A stretch of 64,000 bases of DNA, taken from Mastigamoeba balamuthi (Eukaryota > Evosea > Mastigamoebida > Mastigamoebidae). The notes below the pieces were generated by a model. The model was not told the origin of the DNA and ran no database searches. It saw only the letters and a list, made by a program, of their open reading frames with translations. How positions within the stretch are numbered: position 1 is the first letter of the stretch; every line of letters starts with the position of its first letter. Position numbers and translations under genes: made by a program. The stretch spans positions 1 to 64,000 of the forward strand of contig CACRSC010000002.1 of the NCBI GenBank assembly GCA_902651635.1, read 5' to 3'. Positions 45,636 through 57,128 of this stretch are shown in pieces.

Positions 45636-47488
45636 TCAGGCGAAGTAGTCGAGGCTCTTCTTCTTCTTGGCCTGCACCTCGGCGATGCCCTCGACAAAGT
45701 CCTCGTGCATCAGCGTGTCCGCCTCGCGTCTCAGAGCGATCATGCCCGCCTCCACGCACACGGCCTTGAGCTGCGCCCCGTTGAAGTCGGGCGTCATCCT
45801 CGCCAGCTCCTCAAAGTTCACGTCTGCGCCGGTGCCACGCAAGTGTCCGGTAAGAAAAAATGCAGAAGGTCGGAATTGAACGTGTCCAAAGAAAGTTGCG
45901 GGAAGCTGGAATTGAACCCGGGAGAGGGGTGTGCGCAACTCGAGTGCGTGTTCATCTTGCGCGAGTGGATCTGGAGGATCTGGGCGCGGGCCTCCTCGTT
46001 GGGCATGGGGAGCTCGATCTTGCGGTCGAGCCTGCCCGATCGCATGAGGGCGGGGTCCAGGATGTCGTGCCTGTTGGTCGCCGCGATGACCTTGATGTTG
46101 TCCGTGCTGCTGAAGCCGTCCATCTGGTTCAGCAGCTCCAGCATCGTGCGCTGCACCTCGCGGTCGCCGCTCTGCTCGCTGTCGTGCCTCTTGGACCCCA
46201 CGGCGTCCAGCTCGTCGATGAAGATGATCGCGGGGCCCTGCCGTGGGGTGTCAGGTCAGGTGTCCCGGGTTCGATTCCCGCCGTGGTGCATTATTCTTTG
46301 CGCACCTTCTCCTTGGCGAGGGCGAAAGCGTCGCGGACGAGCTTCGCGCCGTCGCCGATGAACATCTGGACCAGCTGCGGGCCCGCGAGCTTCAGGAACG
46401 TGGCCTTGGTCTGTGCGGCGCAGGCACGCGCCAGCAGCGTCTTGCCAGTCCCAGGCGGTCCGTACAGGAGAACACCCTGTGGCCAAAATATCAGTTGATC
46501 TCCTGCCGCCCAAGCGTCCAGAGGAAAAGGCAGATTCTCGGATCTACTGCGGCAATGTGCCAGAGCAAAATGTAGTGGTCTGCGTACCTTGGGCGGCTGG
46601 ATGCCAATGAGCTTGAACCTGTCCTTCTCAGTCATGGGCAGCACCACAGCCTCGACCAGCTCCTGCGAAACATGCGGGAGGTGAGAGGAGGAGGAGGCCA
46701 CTGGGGGGGGGGGGTAGGGACCTGGATCTGCTTGCCGAGGCCGCCGACGTCGTTGTAGTCCTCCTGGGGCTTCTCGTCGACCTCCATGGCCTTGACGCGC
46801 GCGTCGTACTCGGACGGCAGCTGCTCCAGCACGAGGTAGCTGTCCTTGTTGACCCCGACCAGCTCCCCGGGCTTCAGGGCCTTGGCGTCCACCAGCCCGA
46901 CCACCGGGAGGAACACAGTCTGTTCGGCCAATTCGGCCAATTGAATTCCTGTTTTAGGGGACGCGCGAAATGGGGACGCGAGGAGGCGGGACCTGGCGCG
47001 TCGAGGTCTTCACGACGACCGCCTTGGTCTGCTTGTCCGTCGCCATGGCGCTCCCGCCGTCGTCCTCGTCAGCCTCCACGTCCAGAATCTGCGCCAATCG
47101 CAATCGCAGTCGCATCCAAATCGGAATTGAATTCGAATTCAGTTTCGAATTCCCGCATAGGAAGGGGGCGGGCTGCTTTGCGGACCTCGACGACGTTGGA
47201 CACGAGGTAGGGCAGCTGCTTGTTGAGCTTGATCTTCTCCGAGTTCTCCTTGATGCGCTCGCGCGTGGCGCGTATCTCGTGCGTGAGCCTCGTGCCCTCG
47301 CCGCGGCGCTCGCGTATCTCGTTGTCGAGCTGCCGCGTGCGCGTCGCGAGCTCGTCCGTCGTCAACGCGGCGATCTCAGCGGGTATCTCCTCCTCGGCGG
47401 GCGCTGCGGGCGCCGCGGCCGGGGCGGCGGGGGCGGTGGTGTCGGGCGTGGGCTTCACGTCCTCCATGGGCGCCGGGGCTGAAGACAT
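45636..47488 (-). CDS. 26S proteasome regulatory ATPase Rpt5 (PSMC3)
   Basis: Seven exons, all phases consistent: 47488-47186, 47088-46993, 46919-46722, 46662-46588, 46476-46306, 46237-45940 and 45823-45636. An N-terminal Ala/Pro stretch and coiled coil lead to the OB region ([20 protein letters not shown]), then the AAA domain with Walker [14 protein letters not shown], Walker [12 protein letters not shown], sensor AATNR and arginine-finger region [11 protein letters not shown]. The sequence follows human PSMC3 nearly end to end, e.g. [20 protein letters not shown]. It unfolds substrates and opens the 20S gate. The C-terminus is KSLDYFA. The usual HbYX tail of Rpt5 (YYA) is thus YFA here. 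Two introns (46241-46305 and 45824-45939) contain tRNA T-arm-like sequences. Confidence 0.97.
46241..46305 (+). other. tRNA T-arm-like sequence within Rpt5 intron 5
   Basis: The plus strand has GTCCCGGGTTCGATTCCC, a strong B-box/T-loop, followed by GCCGTGGTGCA like a 3' acceptor strand. No matching 5' half is present, so it is not a complete tRNA. Confidence 0.45.
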
Positions 47489-48576
47489 TGCGCGGCGGTG
47501 TGTTGGGCGCGGTACACTATTCCTTTGTTGTTCTACGCAAGATATTTTCTGCCCTCCCCGCTGGTATCTGCTCCCTACGCGCTCGACGCCCGCGCCCGCG
47601 CGGGGCCAACGATCGCCAGAATGCTGAGTAATCTCGGCCTGCGAGCATCCGACGCGACACCTCATGACCGTCGAGGGCCATACTGAGATTTTCTTATCGC
47701 TCGAGATATTTCGGAGCGGTGCCGCGGTGACACCGCCAGAAGCGGTGTTGCCACGACTGCCACGCGTCTTGGGTGTTGCGTCTGAGGGTGGTCGAGTGTT
47801 GTTCAATTCTTTTCCAAGGTGGTTTTCTCCCCCAGCGACCCATAACTACAACTCCTTCGGCGAGTGGGGGTCGCTTTTCTATCGAGCCAAAAAGACGAAC
47901 ATAATCGGTAGGGTGGTGTAGCGTCCACCCTAGCCCGAGCGGGTACCTCAAAACACGGAATGGCATCTGGGTACACCAGAGGGCGGACAACCTTCACGTC
48001 GAGGTCGTGCCCCAGCCAAGTGCGGTGTTGGCAGCGGCCCTGGGAGGTAACTCACCGAGGTCACGGTCATTAAAGACTGAGGGAATGCGTCAGGCCGGCA
48101 ACGGAACAGCGAAAACTCAGCGCACTGCACAGTGGAGGGATTACACTGGCTGAGTGAGGATCCGAGGCTCAGTGCACTGCAGGTGTCAAACCGTGTTTTT
48201 TTTGTTTTCCAATTCAAATGGAATTGCATACACACTGTTCTTTGTGCTCTTTTTCACCCAGAGAGGTCAAACACACCAAGATTAGAGATCAAATTTGGAG
48301 TTGCTGTGTTGTCTGTGTGGTGTCAGGGGGAATAAGTGAATGATGGGGTGTGAGAGGTACATCGGTGGCCCAAGAGAAGCAGTGGCGCGAGGTGCCTTTT
48401 GCGAGCACTGCCTCCTGCCGATTGATGTTTGTTGATGGCTTGGCTCGTGTAACGGTGGTGATAAATTGGTGCAGATGAAAAGCAGTGGTGCATCTTTCAT
48501 ATTCGAGCCCGGAGGCGCGTACGTCTCCGGGTCCCGCAGCTCCCCTGCGTGCGGGGGAGCGTGTGGCCCTGCTGCT
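47489..48576. other. intergenic, no gene confirmed
   Basis: Contains the Rpt5 5' region and the 3' side of the transporter gene. Several short inverted repeats occur (for example GGGTGGTGTAGCGTCCACCC near 47.91 kb), but no known RNA could be identified. Confidence 0.4.
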
Positions 48577-50841
48577 TTACTTGCCCTTGTGCACCTCTTC
48601 GCCGCTGAGCAGGCGGTACACCACCCACGAGGGGCACCCGACGACGAGCAAAAAGCCCAGCGTGACGAGGCCCATGCAGATGTACTTGTTCGCCCGCGTC
48701 TTGCGCTTCTCGAGCTTGAGGTACAGCAGACCCGGCATGATGTACGCTGCAGACGCGCCCCCAGACGTCAGTAAGAGCGCTGCAGAGAGAGGGAGAGGAG
48801 GAGAGGGGCATCGCTACTCACCAAGAGTCGCAGCGCACACACCGCCCTGAGAGCAGCCGGTCCAAGGAGCGTTGGAGACAGCGCGTCAGCACGAGCTAGC
48901 GAACACGGGGGGTGAGGGAAGGAGGCGCACAGTGAGGGCCAGGACGCTCCCGACCTGCGTGATGAACAGCGCGATGCCCAGCGACGACAGGACGAGCACA
49001 AACGTGACCGCGTAGAACTTGGCGTTGTGCGAGCCTGCGTGCCGAAACAGGGCCACAGTGAGAGACAGGCACCACGCGCGCGCGCAGGGGGCTGAGAGAC
49101 GGGCGAGGGCGGACCCTTCTTCCAGACGAGGCTGACGATGTCGATGGCGACGGTGCGCGAGACAAAGTGCTCGAGCGGGTACGTGAGGACCATCGTGACG
49201 CCGAAGCAGGCCTTGGCCATCTGCAGCAGGTAGTCGTCCGACGGGTAGTTGTTGAGCACGTTGCCGTCGCTGAGGTCAAAGAACGTCAGGTAGCCCGTGA
49301 TCGAGATCAGCAGCAGCGCGCAGAGCGCCGTCAGCATGCTGTAGTGCGCGATGTTGGACCAGTTCTCGATCGTCTCCTTCTTGAGGCCCTTGAAGACGAT
49401 CAGCGACTCGTGGTGCGTCACAAACGAGAAGGCCGCGACGCCCAGGCCCTCCATGAACCCCATGTGCGCAAACTTGAAGCACGCGGGCGGCTCCTCCTGG
49501 TTCACCGGCCGGTTGACGCCCAGCATGCACCTGATCAGCACAGACGCCGCGATAAACACGACCGACACGATCGACAGGTACGACGTCTTTGCCAGCCTGC
49601 AGGGATAACCGTTAGCCGACGCCGACCCCAGGGCGCGGGGCAGTGCGGCCGCACGAGGTGATGTCCTTGAGGAAGCAGATGGGGAGGACGCAGACGAAGA
49701 AGATGGTGGCGATGATGAGCTTGCGGTTGACGACGATCTGTGCGAAGCCGCTGCCCTCGGTGCCCGTGAGCGACAGGCACATGTGCACGATCGACTCGGC
49801 CGTGTCGCCGGCGATCATCAGGTACGCGACCATGCACCCGTAGCCCTGGCCCCACTGCACCAGCGACAGGATGATGTACCCGGGCTTCCCGAACGCCTGC
49901 CAGGAGCGATAGTGTCAGATTTTGGATCCTCCGGATATTTTCCCGCTCGATCCGTAAGGGAAAAGTGGATTTGAGTGGATATCGCGTGACAGCGTGCCTT
50001 CTGGCACATGCCCTGGTAGTCAAAGATCTGCGTGCTGATGGCAGTGCCCACGAGGGTGACCAGCGAGTAGTCCATCAGGATGGCGACCGCGATGTACGCG
50101 ATGATGCCCAGCGGCATGCCGGCATTCGCGAGAGCATAGGGCCCACCTGGGTGCATACAAGAAAAAAAAAGGAAGGTAAGGGGCTGTGTGCGAATTGCAC
50201 TATCGCCGGGGTCCGCCCAGCCAGCCATTCGCAAAAAAACCGCGGATCGCAAAAGCAGAGATTCCAGAAATCCTGCGCTATCTCAGCGTGAATCTGTCTC
50301 TCGCGCAACACACCGCGCAGCGGCGCGAGGGCACTGTTGAACTTTAGTGCACCAATACACCAAAGGGATTTTCCTGCGCAGGGCAAAAAGGGTGCCGGGA
50401 GGGAGGAACCACGCAGCACCACACCCCCGCACAGCACAGGGAGAGCCCCCGTGAAGAGACAAGGGAAGAGAGAGAGCAGGGGAGAGAACAAGGGGGAGAG
50501 AGGAGGAGAGAGGAGGAGAGAGGAGGAGAGAGGGGAGGGGTCGGACCGACGGCGCCGGCAGCGAGGATGCAGTTGACGAGGTTGGCGATGGCGGGGACGG
50601 GGCCCTGCTTGACGACGGGGCCGTGGCCGTGGCCCGACGCCCCGGCGGCCTCGGACGGCGAGGGCCCCTCGGGCGCGATCAGCGACGCGCGGTCCGCCGC
50701 CGACTCGGCGTCGACGTCGGCGCCCACGCCCGCGCGGGCGGCCTCTGCTGCGGCGGCCCCGGCGTCGGTGACGTGCTCGGGCAGCGCCCCCAGCGACATG
50801 GGCTCCAGCTCCACGTCGACTACGTGCTCCTCGTGGCTCAT
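48577..50841 (-). CDS. AAAP-family amino-acid transporter (SLC32/36/38-like)
   Basis: Seven exons in frame: 50841-50547, 50146-49998, 49896-49655, 49596-49115, 49034-48955, 48846-48822 and 48779-48577; about 491 residues. An acidic cytoplasmic N-terminus of about 80 residues is followed by VPAIANLVNCILAAGAVGGPYALANAGMPLG, the classic first helices of the amino acid/auxin permease family, and further hydrophobic helices to a total of about 11. Motifs include GMCQKAFGKPGY, SFVTHHESLIVF, YLTFFDL, and MVLTYPLEHFVSR. Family members couple amino-acid movement to H+ or Na+ at plasma membrane or vacuole/lysosome. The second intron has a GC donor (AAG/GCACGC), needed to keep phase. One exon is only 25 bases. 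Intron 1 carries a purine tract. Confidence 0.93.
50455..50540. repeat. purine-rich tract in transporter intron 1
   Basis: Plus strand runs of GAGAGAGGAG with almost no pyrimidine for about 85 bases. Confidence 0.7.
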
Positions 50842-51202
50842 CGGGGCAAGCAGGTGGGGTGGTCCTTGGCCGGAGAGGAGAGGGGGGTGAGAACCGGAGG
50901 AAGCGGCGAGGAACACGGAGGAGCGGGTCTGAGGGATTAAAAAAAAAACCACAGAGTGCGGGAAAAAAGAAGAGCGGGGGCGAAGATTCTTGGACTTTTC
51001 TCGAACATATCGGAGAACTGTGACCTTTGGCGGGCCAAGATGCACGGGCGCCCGGGGGTGCCTCCGGGGCGCGCGGGGGTGCTGGTACGGCGCGGTGATC
51101 CTCGAAGACCACGACGCGCCCGGGGATCCGGTAAGGAATACCGCGCCTCTTCATAATCAATTGCGCGAATCGCGATTCAGATTTTCACCAGATCCCCTTT
51201 AG

Positions 51203-51212
51203 AGAATCTTCT
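51203..51212 (+). promoter_or_regulatory. possible heat-shock element
   Basis: AGAATCTTCT is an inverted nGAAnnTTCn pair about 130 bases upstream of the small heat-shock gene start. Only two units, so suggestive. Confidence 0.35.
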
Positions 51213-51339
51213 GACGTCAGCCCTCTGAGAGGGCGACATCGCTACGTATCATCCTGGCCCCACATCTTCAGGAACCCCCGTCCCCCACATTCCAGACAAC
51301 CCACACCCCGCAAGCCCCAATCACCCGCAACCGCCCAAG

Positions 51340-51902
51340 ATGAGCCTGATGTTCGGCATGGACCCGGCGAGGGAGCTGCGCCGCATGCAGCGCGTGATGG
51401 CCCAGGCGTTCCCCGAGTTCGAGTACGCGGCGGCGCCCGCGGGGCTCCTGACGGCCGGCGAGGGCGCCAAGGCCGCCGACTTCAGCCCGCGCACCGACCT
51501 CCGCGAGACGGAGAACACCTACGACATCATCTGCGAGCTCCCGGGCGTCAAGAAGGTACCCGCATCGCCTCTGACGTCACCCTCGCGGAAATACGGAAAA
51601 TTCACAGAATATTCACTGCCTGTCGTCCGCCCATACGCGTACAGGAGGACGTCAAGGTGGACCTGAGCGGGAACCTGCTGACGCTGTCGGGGCAGAAGAG
51701 GCACATGGAGGAGAAGAAGGGCGACACGTGGCACTCGATCGAGAGGCGCTACGGGCAGTTCTCGCGGTCGTTCACGCTGCCCGAGGGCGTCGACGCCAAC
51801 AAGGTCTGCGCCGAGTACAACAACGGCGTCCTGACCATCTCGGTGCCCAAGCCGCCCGCGCTCAAGGCCGCCACCGAGGTGAAGCGCATCGACATCAAGT
51901 AG
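51340..51902 (+). CDS. small heat-shock protein (Hsp20/alpha-crystallin)
   Basis: Two exons, 51340-51555 and 51645-51902, phase 0, 157 residues. A short N-terminal arm (MSLMFGMDPARELRRMQRVM) leads to the alpha-crystallin domain: FSPRTDLRETENTYDIICELPGVKK, DVKVDLSGNLLTLSGQK, RRYGQFSRSFTLPEGVD, and YNNGVLTISVPK. The C-terminal ISVPK is the family's A-x-x-x-n-G-v-L hallmark end. ATP-independent holdase that keeps unfolded proteins soluble. The single intron is 89 bases and AT-richer than the exons. A possible heat-shock element lies upstream. Confidence 0.96.
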
Positions 51903-52008
51903 CGACGCTTCGGACGCTCCGAACGATTGGATTGGCGGAGTGCCGTAGCCGAACAGATGACGTGAATTCGTACCGCACGGTCTGGGGTGACACTCTCTTC
52001 ATGTGAAA

Positions 52009-52091
52009 GCATCTGTGGCCGAGTCGGTCCAAGGCGCTGCATTCAGGTTGCAGTCTCGCAAGAGGCCTGGGTTCGAATCCCAGCGGATGCA
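52009..52091 (+). tRNA. tRNA-Leu (anticodon CAG)
   Basis: Acceptor arms GCATCTG and CGGATGC pair fully (one G-U). The anticodon stem CTGCA/TGCAG encloses loop TTCAGGT, anticodon CAG. The long variable arm (TCTCGCAAGAGG) is type II, as expected for leucine, and the T-arm CTGGGTTCGAATCCCAG is canonical. Intron-less. It lies about 105 bases downstream of the Hsp20 gene. Confidence 0.95.
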
Positions 52092-52258
52092 TTACTTTTC
52101 AATGTTGTTCTCGAGTTTCTGCGCATCTGAATTGCATCTGTGGTCAATTGACTACCTCTCCACCAATATTTATTTTTTAATGTCGGAAATCAGAACGCTC
52201 ATCCGTGAAATGTATTGGTCCAAAAACTATTGCTCCAGCTGATGGATTTGCCGACCCT

Positions 52259-55200
52259 TTAGGAAGCTGCAGTAGGCACAGGACTGCTTGTTGGAGGCAA
52301 CAGAGACGACGATTGCGACAGAGCATCCGTACTCATCTGCCCATCGTGGAACAGAGCAGCGAGATCGATCTTGCGTGGATCAGCCACCACAGGTGCGTCC
52401 ACAACGGGCCTTCGCGTAAGCACACCATCTGCCCCAACAGGCTGCAGCTTTACGACATACCTCGGCAGGCACTGCGACGCCTCGAACACTGCCACCTCTC
52501 TGTAGACGACGTCTTTGATGTCTCTGCATGGCACAAACACCGTTTCTTTCTCCACCGGCCCACTGTATGGCCTCACCGGTATCTGTGGGTGGGTTTGTCA
52601 GTTGAGCAGAAGCAACGATGGACGAACAAAGTGTGCGTCGTAGTTGGAGAAGTTGCCCTTGCCCTGCAGCTTCAGCATGTCGCCCTCCACCACGGGATAC
52701 GCCGAGTAGAACGACACCCAGTTCAGCACCAGCGATCCCTTGCTGTACACCTCGTGTGCGTACCGTGCCTCGTACGTGCTGTACACCCCCTTCCCGAAGA
52801 ACCCCACGTCCGTCTTGGCCAGGTTCGCGTACCCCGCCCGCAGGATGCTGTCCAGGTTCTCCTTGTCCGTCCCGTGCCACAGCGGCAGCAGCTGCACGTC
52901 CGGGAACTCCCCGTCCCGCAGTGGCGCGGTCATCCGCACCAGCATGTCCGACACGGGTGCCCGCACCGCCGCGTCGGCCTCCCGCAGCCACCCGGGCTCG
53001 AACGCCCTGTTCCCCGACCTCCCCTGCAGCTGGTGCGCCCGGGCCTCGAACAGGCGCTCGAGGGCTGGGCAGTACACGACGTCGATGGAGCCCACGGCCA
53101 TGCCGGGCACCGGGCACCGGCTGTACGCCTCCTGAACAAACTCCGTGTCCGCCTGCGACGCCGCGACGAGCACGTAGTCGCTGTCCGGGTGCTCCCTCAG
53201 CTGTTCGCTGATGGCGGGCCAGCTCTCGTTGTTGACGCTCCACACGTGGTGCTCCGTCAGGTCGCCGTTCTCGCCCATCCTGCGTCTCCGGCGCCGCAGT
53301 GCAATGATCGCGACCACCGAGCCGACCAGCGTGACGAACACCGTGCAGCCCACAACGCCACCAGCGATGGCCCCGCTCTGGCTTGCGGGCCCGTTGCTCC
53401 GCGACGCAGCCGCGAGACAGACGCTGACGTTCTGTCCGTACTCGTCCGAGAGCAGCAACACCAGCAGGCACTGCACCCGCTCCGTTTTGCTGTCCCTGAA
53501 CGACAGCCCAGACATCAACGCCTGGAGCGCAGAGGAGTTGCCCGCCACGACATGCGGGTGCCCCGCAGACACCTCCAGAGCGCTCGCTCCGCTCTTCGTG
53601 ACGTACACACCAGCGCAGTCTCCCGAGACGCCGAGCTCCAGCTTGAGGACAGACGTGTTGTGTGCGCCGTCGACAGTGATCTTCGGCAGCTCGCACGTGC
53701 TGCCACTGCACTGCACCGCCAGCGCCGGCGTGGACAGTACCAGAGAGCTCCTCACCGTCACACTGAACTCCTGTGTCCCCGCCATCCCGTGGCTGTCCGT
53801 CACCGTCACGACCACCCGCGATGTCAACGCATCCGACGACCTGTTGGGCGTCCCCGAGAACATGCGCGTCGTCTCGTTGAAGTGCAGCCAGCTGGGCATC
53901 CCCTGCGCTGTCCACGTCGCCACGTCCCCTGTGATGCTGAACGCCTTGTCGACGCTGAACGACATCGCGTTGCCCACCGACGCGGTGCAGCAGCCGGGCA
54001 GAGAGGCGATGGGCAGCAGCAGCTGGGGCTGCCTGTTGCCGAAGAAGACCCACACGTCCTGGTCGGGCTGCACCGACATGATGAAGTCGGCCACAGAGTC
54101 GTTGTTGACGTCACCCGCGGGGAAGCAGAACACGTAGTTGGGCGTGTCCGCTATGACGTACGTGCCCGAGACCCCGTCGGACTTGATTGGGGTCTTGGGG
54201 TCCCAGGGGCCCTTCTTCCCGAAGACCACCTGGCAGCCTCTGCCCGGCACAGCGACGTCTCCGAGGCCGTCCCCGTTGATGTCTCCGACTGCGTAGGACG
54301 TGGGGTGGATGCCGCTGTTGAGGTCGGCGATCTCTGAGCTGAGTTCAGATGACAGCACGACCGTGGCGTGGCCATCGAAGGTACTTGGCTTCAATGTGTT
54401 GATGACCGTCAGGCTCGGGTTGCCAAAGTAGATCAGTGTGTTCACAGTTCGGTATGGTTTAGTCCAGTATAACGACTGCTCAATAACGAAGTCGTCGCAG
54501 CCATCGCCGTTTACGTCTCCGGCAGCTTGCGGCGTCAGAGTCTCCGACACTTCTCCCGTCAGGAGAATCTTGGCGTAGGGCGAGCCGAACTGCCCGTTGT
54601 TCAGACCCGGAGGGTAATGCGCTGCCCCTGGCACAACCCACAGAACGGTTGGAGACTCCCCAAGTTCGCTGTAGCCCACGACGCCCATGTCGGCGAAGCC
54701 ATCGCAGTTGATGTCGCCGATGCGGGCCACGGCACTGTAGCCCTCGCGACTGAAGTAAAATCCCGGCGACGTGCTGCTGTTGCTCTCGGTATCGATGATT
54801 GACGTGCCTTTGAATCCGCCCATGACGATGTGGATGGTGTAGTCCCAGTGTGTGATGGCAACGTCGTCGAGGCCATCGCCATTGAAATCTCCGAGGCCTA
54901 CTGGACACCTCATCGCCTTAATCCGCACAGACCTCCTCCACGACAGCCCGGGGCCATACCTGATCTCGTACTTGTTGTCTTCTTTCATCTTCACGGCGAT
55001 GTCGCTGAACCCGTCGCCGTCCCAGTCTCCGATTCCACCGCACACAGTGAACTGCTCCTCCTCCTGGATGTCGCGGGCTCTACCCAGATCGACAGCTCTG
55101 TTCCACTTGCCCCTATGTCCAAGCACGAGGAGATTCTCCCCAGTTGGCATCCCGCTGACCTTGGGTGGCACGTTGGGCACCGAGATGAGGACGTCTGCGG

Positions 55201-57128
55201 CTCCGTCGCCGTTGGTGTCACCGACACCCCGCACGTAGCTCCCGAAGCCCACCTTCCGCGTCGACGCAGCCACGCACAGGCCCCAGCTGCCACTCCCGCC
55301 CGTGGTCCCGCTGCTCCAGTGGATCGAGTTCAGGCTCACCGGGAACGACGGCCACCGCGTCGCGTTGCGGCGGGCCCCGAACAGCACGTACAGCCGGCCC
55401 ATGTCCGCCACGGCCTCCATCGTCTCCATCTCGTTGCCGCTGGCGTGCGGCGACACCACCACCAGGTCCGCGATGCCGTCCAGGTTGAAGTCCCCGGCAG
55501 CCGCCACCACCGTCGCGTTCTCCTCGGTGGCCTGCGTCTCCAGGTCGAACAGCGACGTGCCGTCGATGGCGCTCAGCTGCACGCTCGTCTTGTTGCCCAG
55601 CGGCCCCAGCAGCACCGCCACGTCCGCGCGGTCGTTGGGCCGCGGCGACGCCACCGCCAGGTCTGCGTGCCCGTCTGCGTCGATGTCGCCCGCGCACACC
55701 AGCGTGGCCCCGCTGGCGCCGTCCCTGCCCTCGATGGTCACGTCGACGCCGGCGACCTCCGTGGCCCGCGACTGCATGCCGCGCCGCCCGAAGACCACGA
55801 AGCTCCTCCCCATCGCCAGCGTGCCGATGAGCACGTCGTCCACGCCGTCTCCGTTGGCGTCGCAGCCCCCGCCCACGCTCACCGACGTCCACCCGGGGGC
55901 AGACACGCTGAACCCCCCGAACTCGCCCATGCCGACGCGCCCGCCCGCAGCCGAGCCCACGGGTGCGCCGCTGCTGTTCCCCAGCAGCACCACCACCCTG
56001 TGGCCTGGTCCGCTGCGCACCCCCAGCGCGGTGTCGGCGACGCCGTCGCCGTTGACGTCCCCGACGGGCGCCGCCGTGCTGATCGACTCGTTGGCCGCCA
56101 GCGCCAGCGACAGCCGCGTCGACAGCGCCCTGTCGGCCCTCCCGAGCACCACCGCCCCGCTCCCCAGGATCACGTCGGCCCGCCCGTCCGAGTCGATGTC
56201 GCCCACGCCCACGGCCACGCCGTCGACCGTCGTGCAGTTGTCGGCGTCGACGTACCCGGGGAAGTCGGCCTTGGGGCGGCCCCACACGACCACCGTCCGG
56301 CCCTTGTTCCCCGTCGCCAGCACAGCGTCCCCGTACCCGTCCCCGTCCACGTCCCCCACCCACACCCCGTCGCACGTGGCGTCGCCGCTCGTGATGTACG
56401 CCCCCGCCCTGTTCCTGCCCCACGCGAGGTCGTCGAGCAGCATGGCGCGGTACCTGTCCCTCTCGCTGCCGCGAACACCACGTACGCGATCACGTGGTTC
56501 GGCGACGACGCGCCCTTGGCCGCCACGACGAGGTCGGAGCGCGACTTGTCTGTGAGGCTGCCCGACGCCGCGTGTGGGCCGATGGAGTAGGTGTAGGGCG
56601 CCTGCGACAGGTGCACGCCCAGCACCCCGTCCCCCAGCGAGCTCGTCTTGCTGAACGCCGGCCACTGCGACCCCCTGCTCGCCGCCACGCAACATACGCA
56701 CAAAACCGAGGCGGCCGTTTGTCAGGTGCCATAGAGCGCACGCCGCGTGCTATGACTTTTTCAACAGTGTTATTCGTGGATTGTGGTTTCGGAAAAAAAA
56801 AAGTAGCTGCGACCCACTTGGGCAGTTGGGAATCCCGGGCAAACAGCAACATCTTGGCGGAGGGCTGTCGCAAGCGTCACACTACCCACCCTCCTCTCGG
56901 GTCTCCGGTGTCGCGCGTATGGGATGGTTAACCGATGACGCAGCCCTAACGGGTATTTTTGCAGTTGAACTGCTCAGTTATGTGGGCTCCGCGAGTGCAT
57001 TGACCGCATCGCGGGAGCGGGACACGTTACAAGGGAGAGGTGATGGCGCACGGCACGAGGGCGCGAGCGCGGAGGGCAGCGCAGCAGAGGAAGAGAAGGA
57101 CGAGGAGTGCTGTAACTGCTCGCTGCAT
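52259..57128 (-). CDS. FG-GAP/cadherin-like receptor with cytoplasmic PARP domain
   Basis: Three exons: 57128-57031 (signal peptide MQRAVTALLVLLFLCCAALRA), 56674-52628 and 52582-52259. About 1,480 residues. The ectodomain has about 13 FG-GAP repeats of the VGDVDGDGYGDAVLATG kind, each with a Ca-binding-like DxDxDGxxD loop, as in integrin-alpha beta-propellers. Next comes a dystroglycan/cadherin-like domain (TWTAQGMPSWLHFNETTRMF, VVVTVTDSHGMAG), a membrane helix (GAIAGGVVGCTVFVTLVGSV) and a stop-transfer ALRRRRRR. The cytoplasmic part has a PARP-type ART: LLPLWHGTDKENLDSILRAG (His), GKGVYSTYEARYAHEVYS (Tyr), and in the last exon VVYREVAVFEASQ, where the Glu aligns with the PARP1 catalytic Glu. 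Near 56467-56475 the frame shifts between YVVF and GSERDRYRAMLL, by a mutation or a sequence error. Intron 1 and the exon 2 start are duplicated at the window end. Confidence 0.85.
56611..56880. repeat. segmental duplication, copy 1
   Basis: 270 bases spanning the first 64 bases of exon 2 and part of intron 1 of the receptor gene. It recurs at 63732-64000 with a single one-base length difference. Confidence 0.95.

Noticed and set aside
47880-48060. possible snRNA or 5S rRNA
   Set aside because: Short hairpins are present, but I could not match U1, U2, U4, U5, U6 or 5S conserved motifs.
52205-54337. 710-residue plus-strand frame
   Set aside because: Antisense of the receptor gene; rich in Arg/His/Val repeats, with no domain.
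54830-56590. 586-residue plus-strand frame
   Set aside because: Antisense of the FG-GAP repeats; its periodicity mirrors that of the repeats.
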